Positions 19,619-28,479 of a stretch of 41,412 nt of DNA are shown piece after piece. The first letter of the stretch is position 1, and each line of letters begins with the position of its first letter. The stretch is taken from IMG/VR virus record IMGVR_UViG_3300033552_000023, positions 1 through 41,412 of that record. One strand, written 5' to 3'. The translations under genes and the position numbers were made by a program. Source of the stretch: a virus. The notes under the pieces were generated by a model. The model had not been told where the DNA came from and ran no database searches. It saw only the letters and a program-made list of their open reading frames with translations.

Positions 19619-20400
19619 CCCTCATTACTAGAATTCCCGGCGTTACTTTCACCGACGCTACTTTGCCAAAGCTATACCGCGATGCGACCGTTACGCTGGG
19701 CACTAGGTTTCTTTACGACAGCTTAGACACCTACTCTTACGCTAAACAGGCCAGTCCTATAGCGGGCGTTGACGTTTGGACAGACCTCTCGCCTCTCGCT
19801 GCAAATGCAAGTTTTTCAGGCGGCAATGTGTTTGGCTCTGGTGGGTTTTCTTTTAGCCCCGTCGGCTCACAAAATATCGCACTCCCCGCATCTGGTAAAT
19901 CAGCCTCAAATGCTGCTGGCTTTGTGTTTGGCTTGTGGATAAAGTATCTTGCCAGTTCCGCCACCGCTTACTCGGGCATTGCTGGAATGTGTGATAACAC
20001 TAGCGCGCTTACCAACCAATGGAGTATTGACAACGGCAATACCAGCAGCGGACAAATTCGCCTGACGATATTGGGGAACACTGGTGGAATATTCACGCCT
20101 GCAATCAATAGCATCAATCAGATAGTAGTTGCTTGTAAAAAGCTCGTGAATGGTACTTATGATTTTTACTACTACCGCAACGGTTTGTTACTGTCAGCTG
20201 GCAACGTAGGAAACACCTCGATCTCTCCGAGCATTGCGGCTGCAAGCCCTTCTATCGGGACTGTGGGTGGTTTTGGTGCCGGCGCCAATTTTCGCGCCTT
20301 CCGCGCCTTTCAAGATGACACTTCTGCGTTGGTCGACCAGGCCGCAATCACAAGCCTGGTGCTCAAAGACTACAACGCCAACGTCGGCCGATTTAGCTAA
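19615..20400 (+). CDS. Lectin-like (LamG-type) tail protein
   Basis: A 261-residue beta-rich protein, coupled to the hydrolase fibre by ATGA. Patterns such as DVWTDLSPLAANASFSGG, AAGFVFGLWIKYLASSATAYSGI, GQIRLTILGN and TYDFYYYRNGLLLSAG match a concanavalin-like/LamG jelly roll in its usual order. It ends with FRAFRAFQDDTSALVDQ and ITSLVLKDYNANVGRF, the closing strand typical of this domain. There is no export signal or fibre shaft, so it probably attaches to a fibre and binds glycans. The base composition is somewhat more AT-rich than the packaging genes, as is common for exchangeable host-contact genes. Confidence 0.65.
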   Translation: MTLITRIPGVTFTDATLPKLYRDATVTLGTRFLYDSLDTYSYAKQASPIAGVDVWTDLSPLAANASFSGGNVFGSGGFSFSPVGSQNIALPASGKSASNAAGFVFGLWIKYLASSATAYSGIAGMCDNTSALTNQWSIDNGNTSSGQIRLTILGNTGGIFTPAINSINQIVVACKKLVNGTYDFYYYRNGLLLSAGNVGNTSISPSIAAASPSIGTVGGFGAGANFRAFRAFQDDTSALVDQAAITSLVLKDYNANVGRFS

Positions 20401-20428
20401 CGCAAGTCATATTCAAAGAAATTAAAAC

Positions 20429-23400
20429 ATGCCAACACTAGCCCAAGCCGTAGCAACTTATGAGGCGCAACTCAATACGGTTGTCGCCACGTTCGTCGCA
20501 GCCAACGCCACAGCTTCTGATGCGGCGACTGCAGCGGATGCCGCCAAGAGCGCCGCTGCCTTGTCCGCAACGCAGGCAGGGCAATCTGCAGGCACGGCCA
20601 GCACGGCAGCCAGCACAGCCACCAACAAGGCCACGGAAGCCGGATCTAGCGCCAGCACCGCATCCAGCGGAGCGGTCATTGCCGCCAACCAGGCGGTCAT
20701 CGCAACCAACAAGGCAACAGAATCAGCAACCAGCGCTGTTAACGCTGCAGCCAGCGCCAGCGCAGCCACGACCAAAGCGAATGAGGCCGCCGTCAGCGCG
20801 ACCGCTGCAAACACCAAAGCATCGGAATCACTAAGCAGCGCGCAAACCGCTACCACCCAGGCATCGGCGTCCACTACCGGCGCCGCGACCTCCACTTCAG
20901 CCGCCACTGCAGCCTCTACTTCTGCCTCGCAAGCCAACACCAGTGCAGGCACTGCTGGTGCATCTTCAGCCCAGGCCCTGGCGATTTTTGGCACAACTGC
21001 AGTAATGAACGCCGCCCTGGCAACGGCAGCAAGTCAATCCAGTGCAGCACAGACCGCAGCATCTAGCGCATCAAGCGTCTTGCAGCAAGACCTGAGCGCC
21101 ATCAGCGCAGCGCTGCACCGCTCGCCCAATGCCGTCACGGCAATGACGATTTATGACACAAGCAAGGATTCAGACGGCGGTGCGTGGGTTGACCGGATGC
21201 AGGACAAGAGCTGGGCCAATGAGCCTTTGAATGGTGCTTGGCTTGGCAATTTTGAAAATGAAGTAGCTGCACGTGGTTTTGCGGGGTCAAATGCATCGCC
21301 GGAGCTTGTAGCTAACGGAGCGTTTAGTGTTGATACTGCCGGATGGGTGGCATTTAACGGAGGCACGCTTTCTGTTGTTGCTGGATCAATGCGTTTAACG
21401 CAAGTGACAGCAAATGGCGGGGCGCAGCAATCTATCACAACTGTAGCGGGTCGCACCTATGAGGTGACGATGAGCACAATTGCAACTTCAGCTAACCACG
21501 CACTTGTCATAAGTACAACTTCAGGAATAACAGGAAATTTAGGTGGCTCCGGTAATTTATCTGGCGTGGGTGCCAAAAGGTGTGCTTTCACAGCAACTGG
21601 GGCTATTTCGTGGATTGCGATTGCTCACTACGGACCTGGCACAACTACTCTTGACGTTGACAACATATCCACTAAAGAAGTCAACACAGCCATAGATGTA
21701 ACTGGCAGATATTACCAGCTCACCACAGACGGTAAGTTCTACAGGCTTAATACCAGCACAGGTGTCGCCGAAGTATTCCGAGGTAACAAAGCCAAGTTTC
21801 CACGCCTGGCTGCGATTGTTGCAGAGGGTGGCAACGTCACGATTTATGACCTGACCGAGCCTGGGCGTCCGATGTGGATGCGGTTTGCTGGAGGACAGTT
21901 CAGACCCTGTTATTCAGCGGGCACGTCTTCTTTGTCAACCAGTAACGGCAAAATTGTTATTGGATGCGCTGACGCTAGTTTTGGAATTCTCAGTGTTGTT
22001 GATTTTTTATTGGATAGCTGGGTAGCTTATCGTGCGTTAGCATCTCAGAGCGGCGGTTATAGGGCGATCTCTACTAGAAACAACACAAGAACCGCAGTCG
22101 ATTACACACCGGCTGGAGCTGCCATTGTTAACAACCAAGTCAACGCTGTCGCCATAACAGTATTACCCGACGCACCAATCGACGTAGTAACAGGCTTGCC
22201 AGTGCCGACAATTGCTGTGGCCACAGCTGGTGGTGTCAGTGTTATCAGGCAAGACGGGACTGTGGCTAACCACACATTCACGGGAGACTTATCTGACGCA
22301 GTAGCGTTTTCGGGCGTGCGGTTGTTGTACGGAAGCGCAACACTCGTTGCTGGGCCTCGAGCTATTCGAGTCGCGGACATTACCGGCAGCTCATTCGTTG
22401 GAGCAGTGATCGTTCTTGTAGCTACAGGTATTGCAAGCAACAACCTCGCGCCATCCCGGACAGAAGGACTTGTTGCGGTGCGTCAGCCCATTGGCTTGGG
22501 ACGGTTAATCCAGTTTCGCCTTAATTACGCCTCACTCAGCCTGTCACTGAGAGCCGACATCGCCAGCACGCACAACACCGGCTGGATGATTGGCGACGTT
22601 CGCCGTGCTTACATGGCTGATACGGTGGTGGGTAGCCTCACGGCACCTGAGTTGTTTGCAGGCTTTCCGACGATGGTTGCCGCCAATGCGAACGGCACAG
22701 TGGTGACAAGTTCAACAAACGTAGTTTGCACTTGCACCGTTGCTGGGGTTTACGGAGCACGTCCTAACGGCTTAGGCGTTAGTGCAGGAATCACGTATCA
22801 AATCACAGTCGGCTGGTCGGGCAATATTAACGGCCGTAACATCGGTTATGACTTTGGTAATTCCGGTGCAGTGCTAGGTACTGCCGTGTCCGGCACTAAT
22901 ACCCGGACACTGACCCCCGCCGTTGGCGGAAGCATCGCCCTATACGCAACCAACGGGCTTGTGGGCGAAACACTGACTTTCTCAGTATTGTCGGTCAAAG
23001 AAGCCAGCCCAGACCGCAGCTACAAAGCAGCCACCGCAAGCATCAACGGAACCATAGTCAAGTCAGCCGTGGCATCTGCTGCACAGCTGGTGACTTTTAG
23101 CGGCTGGAGCGCACTGAATTACCTGCAGGAACCCTACAGCGCTGACCTTGATTACGGCGTGGGTGATTTCAGGTTGTCTGCTTGGGTTAATTACTTGCCT
23201 ACGCGAAGGAATTTGCTGCTAAATAGTGAAGGCGATTTATTCGTACCCAACGCCGGTGCCGGCTCCGCGATCACTAAATCATTACTTGGCAGCGGCGTCA
23301 GTCGGTTAGTCAAAACAGGCACTGGTGGTTTTGCTGAAACTTTTGTCGTCATACCAGCAACCGCAAGCGTGGCAGTAACCAGTAACAATTCAGTAGAGGT

Positions 23401-25378
23401 GAGGTTAATCACAGGAAACCCACAGAATATCTCGTTCGGGTCTTCCCAAAGTGAAACGCCGTTTGCGAAATCTACGCAAACTCTATTAAGTCTTGGTGTG
23501 TCGAGTGCTGACGGTGTTTGGAGAAGAATAAATTTTGCTACGACAGTTACACCTACGCCAAATGCTAATTTAAGGGTGGTCTATTTTGCATTTGACTTGA
23601 ATGCGGATAACGCAATAGAACTCAGGTTCCCACAGGTGGACCTAGGCTCCACCGCAACCACGTACCAGCGCGTCAACACAGCCACGGATTACGACGGCTA
23701 CAACGCCACCATTGCAGAGCGATCTGCAGCCAGTGGCCCATCATTCAGGCTGGGAATTCAAGGCGACAGGTTAATTGCCACTGTCTTTGACGGCACAACC
23801 ACCCGCACAGTCACAAGCACGGACTCCTACGCTACAGGGATCTTTGCCAAGGCATCGGTGAATTACGTCTCTGGCAGGCTGGCCATCAACGTCAATGGTG
23901 TGGAGGTTGCCTCAGCCAATGGTGTGCCTTTGCTGACGATGAACAGCGCATCGCCTCGGCATAACTTGCTGACGAAGACTGAGCAGTTTGATGATGCGGT
24001 TTGGCCGAAATCTGATGTGGCAGTGGTGGCCAATGCCGCTGTTGACCCTGTGGGCACAAATACAGCAGACAAATTAAATTCCAGTGCGGTGTTGGCAAAC
24101 CATTTGCTAAATGCGGCCAACCTTTTTTCTGTGGTGGCCGGGCAGTCATTTGCGTTTTCAATGTATGCAAAAGCATCCGAATACGGCTTTATCAGGTTGC
24201 AATTCCAACAGACTGCTTTTCCTGAGACGTGGGCCAACTTTAATTTAACGACCGGCGTTGTGGGGCTGACCACTGGCACTCCCGTTGCTTCAATTGTTGC
24301 TGTGGGCGGCGGCTGGTATCGCTGCTCCATTACTAGCACAGCAACAAATACCAATACTTCTGGGGTGCAGCCTTTTGTTTTGGACGCAGATCGGGGAACT
24401 GGAAGCCCGACTTATGCGGGCGTTGCCACTTCAGGTATTTTTATATGGGGCGCACAACTCGAAGTCGGCACAACAGTCACGACGTACCAGCGCGTCAATA
24501 CAGTGTCGGACTACGACACTACTGTCGCTGTCAGAGCTTCTCTCACCATCGGCAACAGCCGCGCACTGGACGCGCCATTCCCTGGCTCACTGACACTGGT
24601 GAGAACTGGAGCCACCGTACCAACGCCAGAGCAGGCTTGGTGGATGTTCGATCAGGAACGCAGGATGTTCCAAAGCGGTGCGCAGATTACTTTGCCTGTC
24701 TCGACAGCTGTTTCTGATCTTGTCTATGACGACCAGCAAGACAAGTGGGTGGCTTCACAGCCAACTTTTGAGTCCAGCTTCACAGGACTGATCCGCACGG
24801 CTTCAGCAGCACCAAGTGCAGGCACTTTCAACAAGGTGTCCGCTACCAACGGTGTCAAGCTGTCGTCTCGTGCCGCCACCTTGCCCGGTGTCGATGTGAC
24901 CGTGCCACCCTACGGCTTGCGGGAAGAACTGGTGCGGCGTGCTGAAGCAGCAGCCAAGGCAACCCGTCCAATTGCTGCGTTGAACCGTGATGCTATTGGT
25001 TTTACGGCGACGACAACCAGCGCCAGCAGCGCATTGACAGCGGTATCGGTGACATCCGGCGTGCCTTACATCGGGATGGTCGTCAGTGGTACAGGCATAC
25101 CAGCGGGCACAAGAATCATCGGCATCAACGGCACGATTTATTACTTGAATGCCAACGCAACAGCTACAGCCACAGCAGTGGCCATCGGACAAACCAGCTT
25201 CATTCTGCCGGTCGGCTTTACCGTAGTCGAGGTGATGACCGCTGGCAATAGCAGGCAGGAGGGCTCGACCAAAGACTACACCCGTACCTTTGACGGCTTT
25301 GCTGAAACTGTCCAGTTCGCAGTGTCCCCTGGCAGTGGCGCATGGTGTCAGTTCATTATTCGGAAGGAATTGGTATGA
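20429..25378 (+). CDS. Giant tail fibre (1649 aa) with nested binding modules
   Basis: Residues 1-220 are an Ala/Ser/Thr repeat shaft (NKATESATSAVNAAASASAA). A propeller-like body follows, starting ALHRSPNAVTAMTIYDTSKDSDGGAW and including VTIYDLTEPGRPMWMRFAGG. Into this body are set about four jelly-roll-like modules: SPELVANGAFSVDTAGW (about 290-415), TAPELFAGFP (about 735-860), RNLLLNSEGD (about 927-1090) and HNLLTKTEQFDDAVW (about 1177-1350). The last two both end in TTYQRVNTxxDYD. LamG-like strands (DFRLSAWVNYL, PSFRLGIQGDRLIATVFDG) lie around the inserts. The C-terminus ends FAVSPGSGAWCQFIIRKEL. Large receptor-binding protein, glycan target unknown. No chaperone domain is visible; the small next gene may help its folding. 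Confidence 0.8.
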   Translation: MPTLAQAVATYEAQLNTVVATFVAANATASDAATAADAAKSAAALSATQAGQSAGTASTAASTATNKATEAGSSASTASSGAVIAANQAVIATNKATESATSAVNAAASASAATTKANEAAVSATAANTKASESLSSAQTATTQASASTTGAATSTSAATAASTSASQANTSAGTAGASSAQALAIFGTTAVMNAALATAASQSSAAQTAASSASSVLQQDLSAISAALHRSPNAVTAMTIYDTSKDSDGGAWVDRMQDKSWANEPLNGAWLGNFENEVAARGFAGSNASPELVANGAFSVDTAGWVAFNGGTLSVVAGSMRLTQVTANGGAQQSITTVAGRTYEVTMSTIATSANHALVISTTSGITGNLGGSGNLSGVGAKRCAFTATGAISWIAIAHYGPGTTTLDVDNISTKEVNTAIDVTGRYYQLTTDGKFYRLNTSTGVAEVFRGNKAKFPRLAAIVAEGGNVTIYDLTEPGRPMWMRFAGGQFRPCYSAGTSSLSTSNGKIVIGCADASFGILSVVDFLLDSWVAYRALASQSGGYRAISTRNNTRTAVDYTPAGAAIVNNQVNAVAITVLPDAPIDVVTGLPVPTIAVATAGGVSVIRQDGTVANHTFTGDLSDAVAFSGVRLLYGSATLVAGPRAIRVADITGSSFVGAVIVLVATGIASNNLAPSRTEGLVAVRQPIGLGRLIQFRLNYASLSLSLRADIASTHNTGWMIGDVRRAYMADTVVGSLTAPELFAGFPTMVAANANGTVVTSSTNVVCTCTVAGVYGARPNGLGVSAGITYQITVGWSGNINGRNIGYDFGNSGAVLGTAVSGTNTRTLTPAVGGSIALYATNGLVGETLTFSVLSVKEASPDRSYKAATASINGTIVKSAVASAAQLVTFSGWSALNYLQEPYSADLDYGVGDFRLSAWVNYLPTRRNLLLNSEGDLFVPNAGAGSAITKSLLGSGVSRLVKTGTGGFAETFVVIPATASVAVTSNNSVEVRLITGNPQNISFGSSQSETPFAKSTQTLLSLGVSSADGVWRRINFATTVTPTPNANLRVVYFAFDLNADNAIELRFPQVDLGSTATTYQRVNTATDYDGYNATIAERSAASGPSFRLGIQGDRLIATVFDGTTTRTVTSTDSYATGIFAKASVNYVSGRLAINVNGVEVASANGVPLLTMNSASPRHNLLTKTEQFDDAVWPKSDVAVVANAAVDPVGTNTADKLNSSAVLANHLLNAANLFSVVAGQSFAFSMYAKASEYGFIRLQFQQTAFPETWANFNLTTGVVGLTTGTPVASIVAVGGGWYRCSITSTATNTNTSGVQPFVLDADRGTGSPTYAGVATSGIFIWGAQLEVGTTVTTYQRVNTVSDYDTTVAVRASLTIGNSRALDAPFPGSLTLVRTGATVPTPEQAWWMFDQERRMFQSGAQITLPVSTAVSDLVYDDQQDKWVASQPTFESSFTGLIRTASAAPSAGTFNKVSATNGVKLSSRAATLPGVDVTVPPYGLREELVRRAEAAAKATRPIAALNRDAIGFTATTTSASSALTAVSVTSGVPYIGMVVSGTGIPAGTRIIGINGTIYYLNANATATATAVAIGQTSFILPVGFTVVEVMTAGNSRQEGSTKDYTRTFDGFAETVQFAVSPGSGAWCQFIIRKELV

Positions 25379-25806
25379 CCAGCTTCGTCAACCTGATGGC
25401 CAATGATGTCTGGAGTGAGGCCGACATCAAATCCCGACTGCACGCTGAGATCCGATCTGTGATTTCAGAGCAGAAAGAAAACGAAATCAGCCGGGCCATT
25501 CAGGGTCGCTTGCTGGGCATGCACACGCTGACGCCAGCAGAGAGCGCCAGCATCGCACTTTTTAAACAGACGTCGGACAAAGTCGCCCTGCTAGGCGTTG
25601 AGGCACGCAGCGATGCATCCTTGCTGTCCGACACGATGATGCTGGAATCGGCACGCAGACGCCTGGCGCAGACAGGGGAAGACACCGAGGCAGACGCCCA
25701 GGAGCGCAGCGCTGCACTGACGGTGGTGGCATCGGCTACCGCCAATGCACTGGCACTGGCCACGCTGCGTCAGCCCGAGCCCGCTGCAGTTACGGAGCCT
25801 GTATGA
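25375..25806 (+). CDS. Small helical protein coupled to the giant fibre
   Basis: A 143-residue protein starting MTSFVNLMANDVWSEADIKS; the ATG overlaps the fibre stop by ATGA, which rules out an earlier in-frame start. It is almost wholly helical: RLHAEIRSVISEQKENEISRAIQG, ESASIALFKQTSDKVALLG, SARRRLAQTGEDTEADAQERSAAL, and an Ala-rich end (TVVASATANALALATLRQ). Position just behind a large fibre and the helical make-up suggest a fibre assembly factor or attachment protein; no family is recognised, so this is inference. Confidence 0.65.
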   Translation: MTSFVNLMANDVWSEADIKSRLHAEIRSVISEQKENEISRAIQGRLLGMHTLTPAESASIALFKQTSDKVALLGVEARSDASLLSDTMMLESARRRLAQTGEDTEADAQERSAALTVVASATANALALATLRQPEPAAVTEPV

Positions 25807-26336
25807 AGCTTGCGTCTTACCACGGCACACGGGATGGCTACAGAGGCATTGCCAATGCGCTTATTCGTTTCCGTTTGGGCGGCAGGTTCAGCCATACAGA
25901 AATGGTTTTTGAACCGGGTGATGGCGTCGATCATTTGATGCCTGATGGCTCAACGCAACCTGTCAACAGTCAATACTGGTGCGCCAGCAGTGTGGCTACT
26001 GACACGCTTCCGCCCTGGTCGCCTTACAGGGCTGGCCGCATGGGTGGCGTCAGGCTCAAGAGAATCTGGCTCAATCCCGACAAATGGACGTTGGACGATG
26101 TATCTACGTTTGACGCAGTAGCGGCTGCCACCTGGGCCAACGCACACCAGGGAACGCTGTACGACTGGCAATTGATTCTTGGATTCATTGCCTGGTTCGT
26201 CCCAGAAAAGACGGGCCGCGTCATGTGCAGCGAAGCCTGCGCCGCCATGCTGGGTCTTGAGCGCCCATGGAGTTATGACCCTTGCTCGCTACCTGTCGCC
26301 GTTCGCAACGGAGATGGGCAAATCCATCTTGACTGA
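25803..26336 (+). CDS. YiiX/NlpC-like cysteine hydrolase (permuted papain fold)
   Basis: A 177-residue protein with the circularly permuted papain pattern: FRLGGRFSHTEMVF with candidate catalytic His31 near the N-terminus, and a C-terminal GRVMCSEACAAMLGL with candidate nucleophile Cys142. Between them lie strands and a Trp-rich helix (WANAHQGTLYDWQLILGFIAWF). This family in phages is probably an amidase or peptidase acting on the cell wall or on fatty-acyl/peptide bonds; the substrate is unknown. It overlaps the previous gene by ATGA and sits between fibre and lysis genes, so a virion-associated wall-opening enzyme is plausible. Confidence 0.72.
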   Translation: MKLASYHGTRDGYRGIANALIRFRLGGRFSHTEMVFEPGDGVDHLMPDGSTQPVNSQYWCASSVATDTLPPWSPYRAGRMGGVRLKRIWLNPDKWTLDDVSTFDAVAAATWANAHQGTLYDWQLILGFIAWFVPEKTGRVMCSEACAAMLGLERPWSYDPCSLPVAVRNGDGQIHLD

Positions 26337-26369
26337 CTTTTTTAACTTAACAACTACTGGAGCACATCT

Positions 26370-26750
26370 ATGAGCGACAGAAAATATACCCTGCCAGGAA
26401 TGTCTGACTGGAATTTTCGGCCACCAACCCTTGGGCACAAAGGCGGCGCTGGTTTTCCAATTACTGCAGATACATCAGCGCAAGAAATCGCAGAGGCTGT
26501 CAAAGATATTCTGCGCGGAACCACATGGACGCCTGACGAAGCTGCGTTTGAAGTTGTGGCACAAGCTGCATTGAATATCAATTGGCAGGCCATGCTTGAC
26601 CCTTACGCCCCGCTAATCGCGCCGTTGTTGAATGCTGCGCCAGCCGCGCAACAAGTGATCCCCATAGAGCAGCTTGACAAGATTTACAGCAATCTTGAAG
26701 CCGGCTATTACGCGATCAAAGCGTTCGACCCCAGGCGCAAAAAAGCATGA
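26370..26750 (+). CDS. Hypothetical protein upstream of the lysis cassette
   Basis: A 126-residue soluble protein starting MSDRKYTLPGMSDWNFRPPTLGHKGG. It has a Pro/Gly-rich N-terminus, a helical middle (SAQEIAEAVKDILRG, EVVAQAALNINWQAML), a Pro/Ala segment and a C-terminal helix (IEQLDKIYSNLEAGYYAIKAF) with a basic tail (RRKKA). It is coupled by ATGA to the following membrane protein. No family recognised. Confidence 0.65.
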   Translation: MSDRKYTLPGMSDWNFRPPTLGHKGGAGFPITADTSAQEIAEAVKDILRGTTWTPDEAAFEVVAQAALNINWQAMLDPYAPLIAPLLNAAPAAQQVIPIEQLDKIYSNLEAGYYAIKAFDPRRKKA

Positions 26751-27160
26751 AGCCTTTAAAAAGGATGCCTTTGTTTTGGTTTGGTCGGCTGTATGTCGCA
26801 CTGCACGTCGGGGTCATCGCATTGGTGGCCTGCTTCGGCCAAAGCACGCTGTTTTACAAGATCATGGAGGGCGAAGGCAGTGTCGGGTTTTGGTGTGTGC
26901 TGGCCCTGGCTGTCGTGTCGTCAGTAGGTGTTGCGGACGTTTTTATAAACGACTTGCTGCCACGCCGATTTGAGCTTCAGTTCGTCAAGCGGCACAGGCA
27001 TTTTCTGCTCATGGCGCTGGCAATTGGGCCCTTAAGCATGGCTTTTGTTATTGCCAAGAGGGTTGACTGGAGCGTGCTCCATGTATCTCTGGCGCTGCCC
27101 ATTATCGGCGCAACGACGCTTGCAGTTGTAGATGTTTACTCGAGAGGCAGGGAAAAATGA
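26747..27160 (+). CDS. Four-span membrane protein of the lysis cassette
   Basis: A 137-residue protein with four hydrophobic segments (about residues 13-30, 42-62, 83-103 and 108-128) and a basic loop in the middle (RRFELQFVKRHRH). ATGA overlaps join it on both sides to 26370..26750 and to the holin candidate. Its position suggests a lysis-timing role or a third small membrane protein such as an antiholin. No family is recognised. Confidence 0.65.
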   Translation: MKPLKRMPLFWFGRLYVALHVGVIALVACFGQSTLFYKIMEGEGSVGFWCVLALAVVSSVGVADVFINDLLPRRFELQFVKRHRHFLLMALAIGPLSMAFVIAKRVDWSVLHVSLALPIIGATTLAVVDVYSRGREK

Positions 27161-27594
27161 GCGTCAATTATTTGCTGGTTGTACTGCGATGCATGCTGCT
27201 TGTCCTTTGGCTGCCAACCCTGGCACTTGCCAGCACGGTAACGCTTGGCGAGACGCTGGAAGGCGTCAGCTTCTTCACGGCGACTCTGGTCTTTGCGCTG
27301 TCAAGCTTATCGGGTGCGACCGCGCTGCTGCAGCGAATTGACCGTGAGTTGCGCGGGAGTGTCGACAAGAAGCTGCCTCGGCCCACGCTGTTCGCAGCCG
27401 CTCACATGCTGGGCAGTTGGCTGGCTGGCTGCCTGGCGTTCTTGATTTGCGAAAACGTCAACTCAAACGACTGGCTGGAGCTTGCTTTGATTATTTGCGC
27501 CAGCTTTACTGGAGCTAAGTTTATTGAGTCTATATCCGAGAAATACCTGGCGCAATGGACGCCTACACCAAAGAACCAACATGAAAAATATTGA
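27157..27594 (+). CDS. Holin, LydA-like (putative)
   Basis: A 145-residue membrane protein starting MSVNYLLVVLRCMLLVLWL, with a hydrophobic N-terminus (possibly a cleavable signal ending LALAS) and further spans. The segment LSGATALLQRIDREL, then LPRPTLFAAAHMLGSWLAGCLAFLI and WLELALIICASFTGAKFIE, is a layout I recognise from LydA-type holins (Phage_holin_3_3). Role: makes the timed inner-membrane lesion that lets endolysin reach the wall. It overlaps the next small holin-like gene by 14 bases, which suggests a two-component system. Confidence 0.65.
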   Translation: MSVNYLLVVLRCMLLVLWLPTLALASTVTLGETLEGVSFFTATLVFALSSLSGATALLQRIDRELRGSVDKKLPRPTLFAAAHMLGSWLAGCLAFLICENVNSNDWLELALIICASFTGAKFIESISEKYLAQWTPTPKNQHEKY

Positions 27595-27796
27595 ATTGGT
27601 CGAAGGCGCAAAAAACGCCTGGCGCTGGTTTAGCGTGCAGGCAATGACACTTGCCGCCGCTGTTCAGGGTGCCTGGGTTTTTGTGCCCGAAGACATGCGC
27701 AGCAGCCTGCCGCCCAACGCCGTGCAGGCTTTGACTGTTGCGCTGCTGGTCATGGGCGTCGCCGGACGCCTGGTCAAACAGAAAGAAACGACATGA
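27581..27796 (+). CDS. Small holin-like protein (DUF7940 type)
   Basis: A 71-residue protein starting MKNIELVEGAKNAWRWFSVQ, with two hydrophobic segments (about 16-36 and 47-64, VQALTVALLVMGVAGRLV) and a basic end (KQKETT). This matches the short holin-like proteins found before endolysin genes in many proteobacterial phages. The start at 27581 is preferred over one 19 codons earlier, which reads out of frame through the upstream holin. The stop overlaps the endolysin ATG by ATGA. With 27157..27594 it may form a holin/antiholin or holin/pinholin pair; which is which is not visible. Confidence 0.7.
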   Translation: MKNIELVEGAKNAWRWFSVQAMTLAAAVQGAWVFVPEDMRSSLPPNAVQALTVALLVMGVAGRLVKQKETT

Positions 27797-28479
27797 ACCC
27801 AAACATGATCGACGCCGTCAAGTCGGTACTGGCTTTTTTGGCCAAGCTGTTTGCGAGGCGGCCAGTGGCCTCGGCGCCTGTCGCGGTTGAAGCGCCGCCG
27901 TTGGTGCGACATGATGGCAGAGCAGACCTCGGCGATACACGGCCGGGTGATGGCAAACCCGAAAGGCAAGGAATGAACGCCAACCGGCGCGCATTTCTGA
28001 CTATGCTGGCTGTCAGCGAAGGAACCAGCACGAGTCCAGCCACAAAGAACAATGGTTTTGATGTCATCGTGACTGGTATTGACCGACAGCCCGAGACATT
28101 CAGCGACTACAGCACACACCCCTTTGCCGGTGGCCGCAAGTCAAAAACCATCAATTCAAAAGGGTTGACCAGCAACGCAAGTGGGCGTTATCAGTTCATG
28201 CTTAAAGATTGGCTGCACTACAGGGCGCAGCTAAATCTGGGCAACAAGTCGCTGTACCCATTGGGGGCATTCAGCCCTGCCGCCCAAGACGCTTGGGCTC
28301 TGCAATTGATTCGAGAGCGGGGCGCTTTGCCGTTGATCGACCTCGGGCAGTTTGACCTTGCGGTAAAACGTGTTCGCAACCTGTGGGCTAGTTTGCCTGG
28401 GGCCGGCTATGACCAGCACGAAAACAGCCTGGAGAAACTGCAAAAGGCTTACCGGAATGCTGGCGGGGCGTTTGCATGA
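27793..28479 (+). CDS. Endolysin, lambda R-like, with N-terminal extension
   Basis: A 228-residue protein. Residues 61-228 match the phage lambda R-type wall hydrolase: RRAFLTMLAVSEGT with candidate catalytic Glu76, FDVIVTG, FSDYSTHPF, LTSNASGRYQFMLKDW, SPAAQDAWALQLIRERGAL, and RNLWASLPGAGYDQHE. Members cut the MurNAc-GlcNAc bond as transglycosylases. The first 60 residues are extra: an amphipathic, fairly hydrophobic helix (IDAVKSVLAFLAKLFARR) and a Pro/Asp/Gly linker. An internal ATG at 27973 (residue 61) with AAGG sequences just upstream would give a canonical 168-residue enzyme, so two products are possible. Confidence 0.85.
   Translation: MNPNMIDAVKSVLAFLAKLFARRPVASAPVAVEAPPLVRHDGRADLGDTRPGDGKPERQGMNANRRAFLTMLAVSEGTSTSPATKNNGFDVIVTGIDRQPETFSDYSTHPFAGGRKSKTINSKGLTSNASGRYQFMLKDWLHYRAQLNLGNKSLYPLGAFSPAAQDAWALQLIRERGALPLIDLGQFDLAVKRVRNLWASLPGAGYDQHENSLEKLQKAYRNAGGAFA

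Noticed and set aside
20458-20994. 178-codon minus-strand Ala/Val-rich frame
   Set aside because: Mirror image of the Ala/Ser/Thr repeat shaft of the giant fibre; such GC-rich repeats keep the antisense frame open.
27524-27796. 90-codon version of the small holin starting at 27524
   Set aside because: The first 19 residues are an out-of-frame reading of the upstream holin; the ATG at 27581 starts the family-typical sequence.
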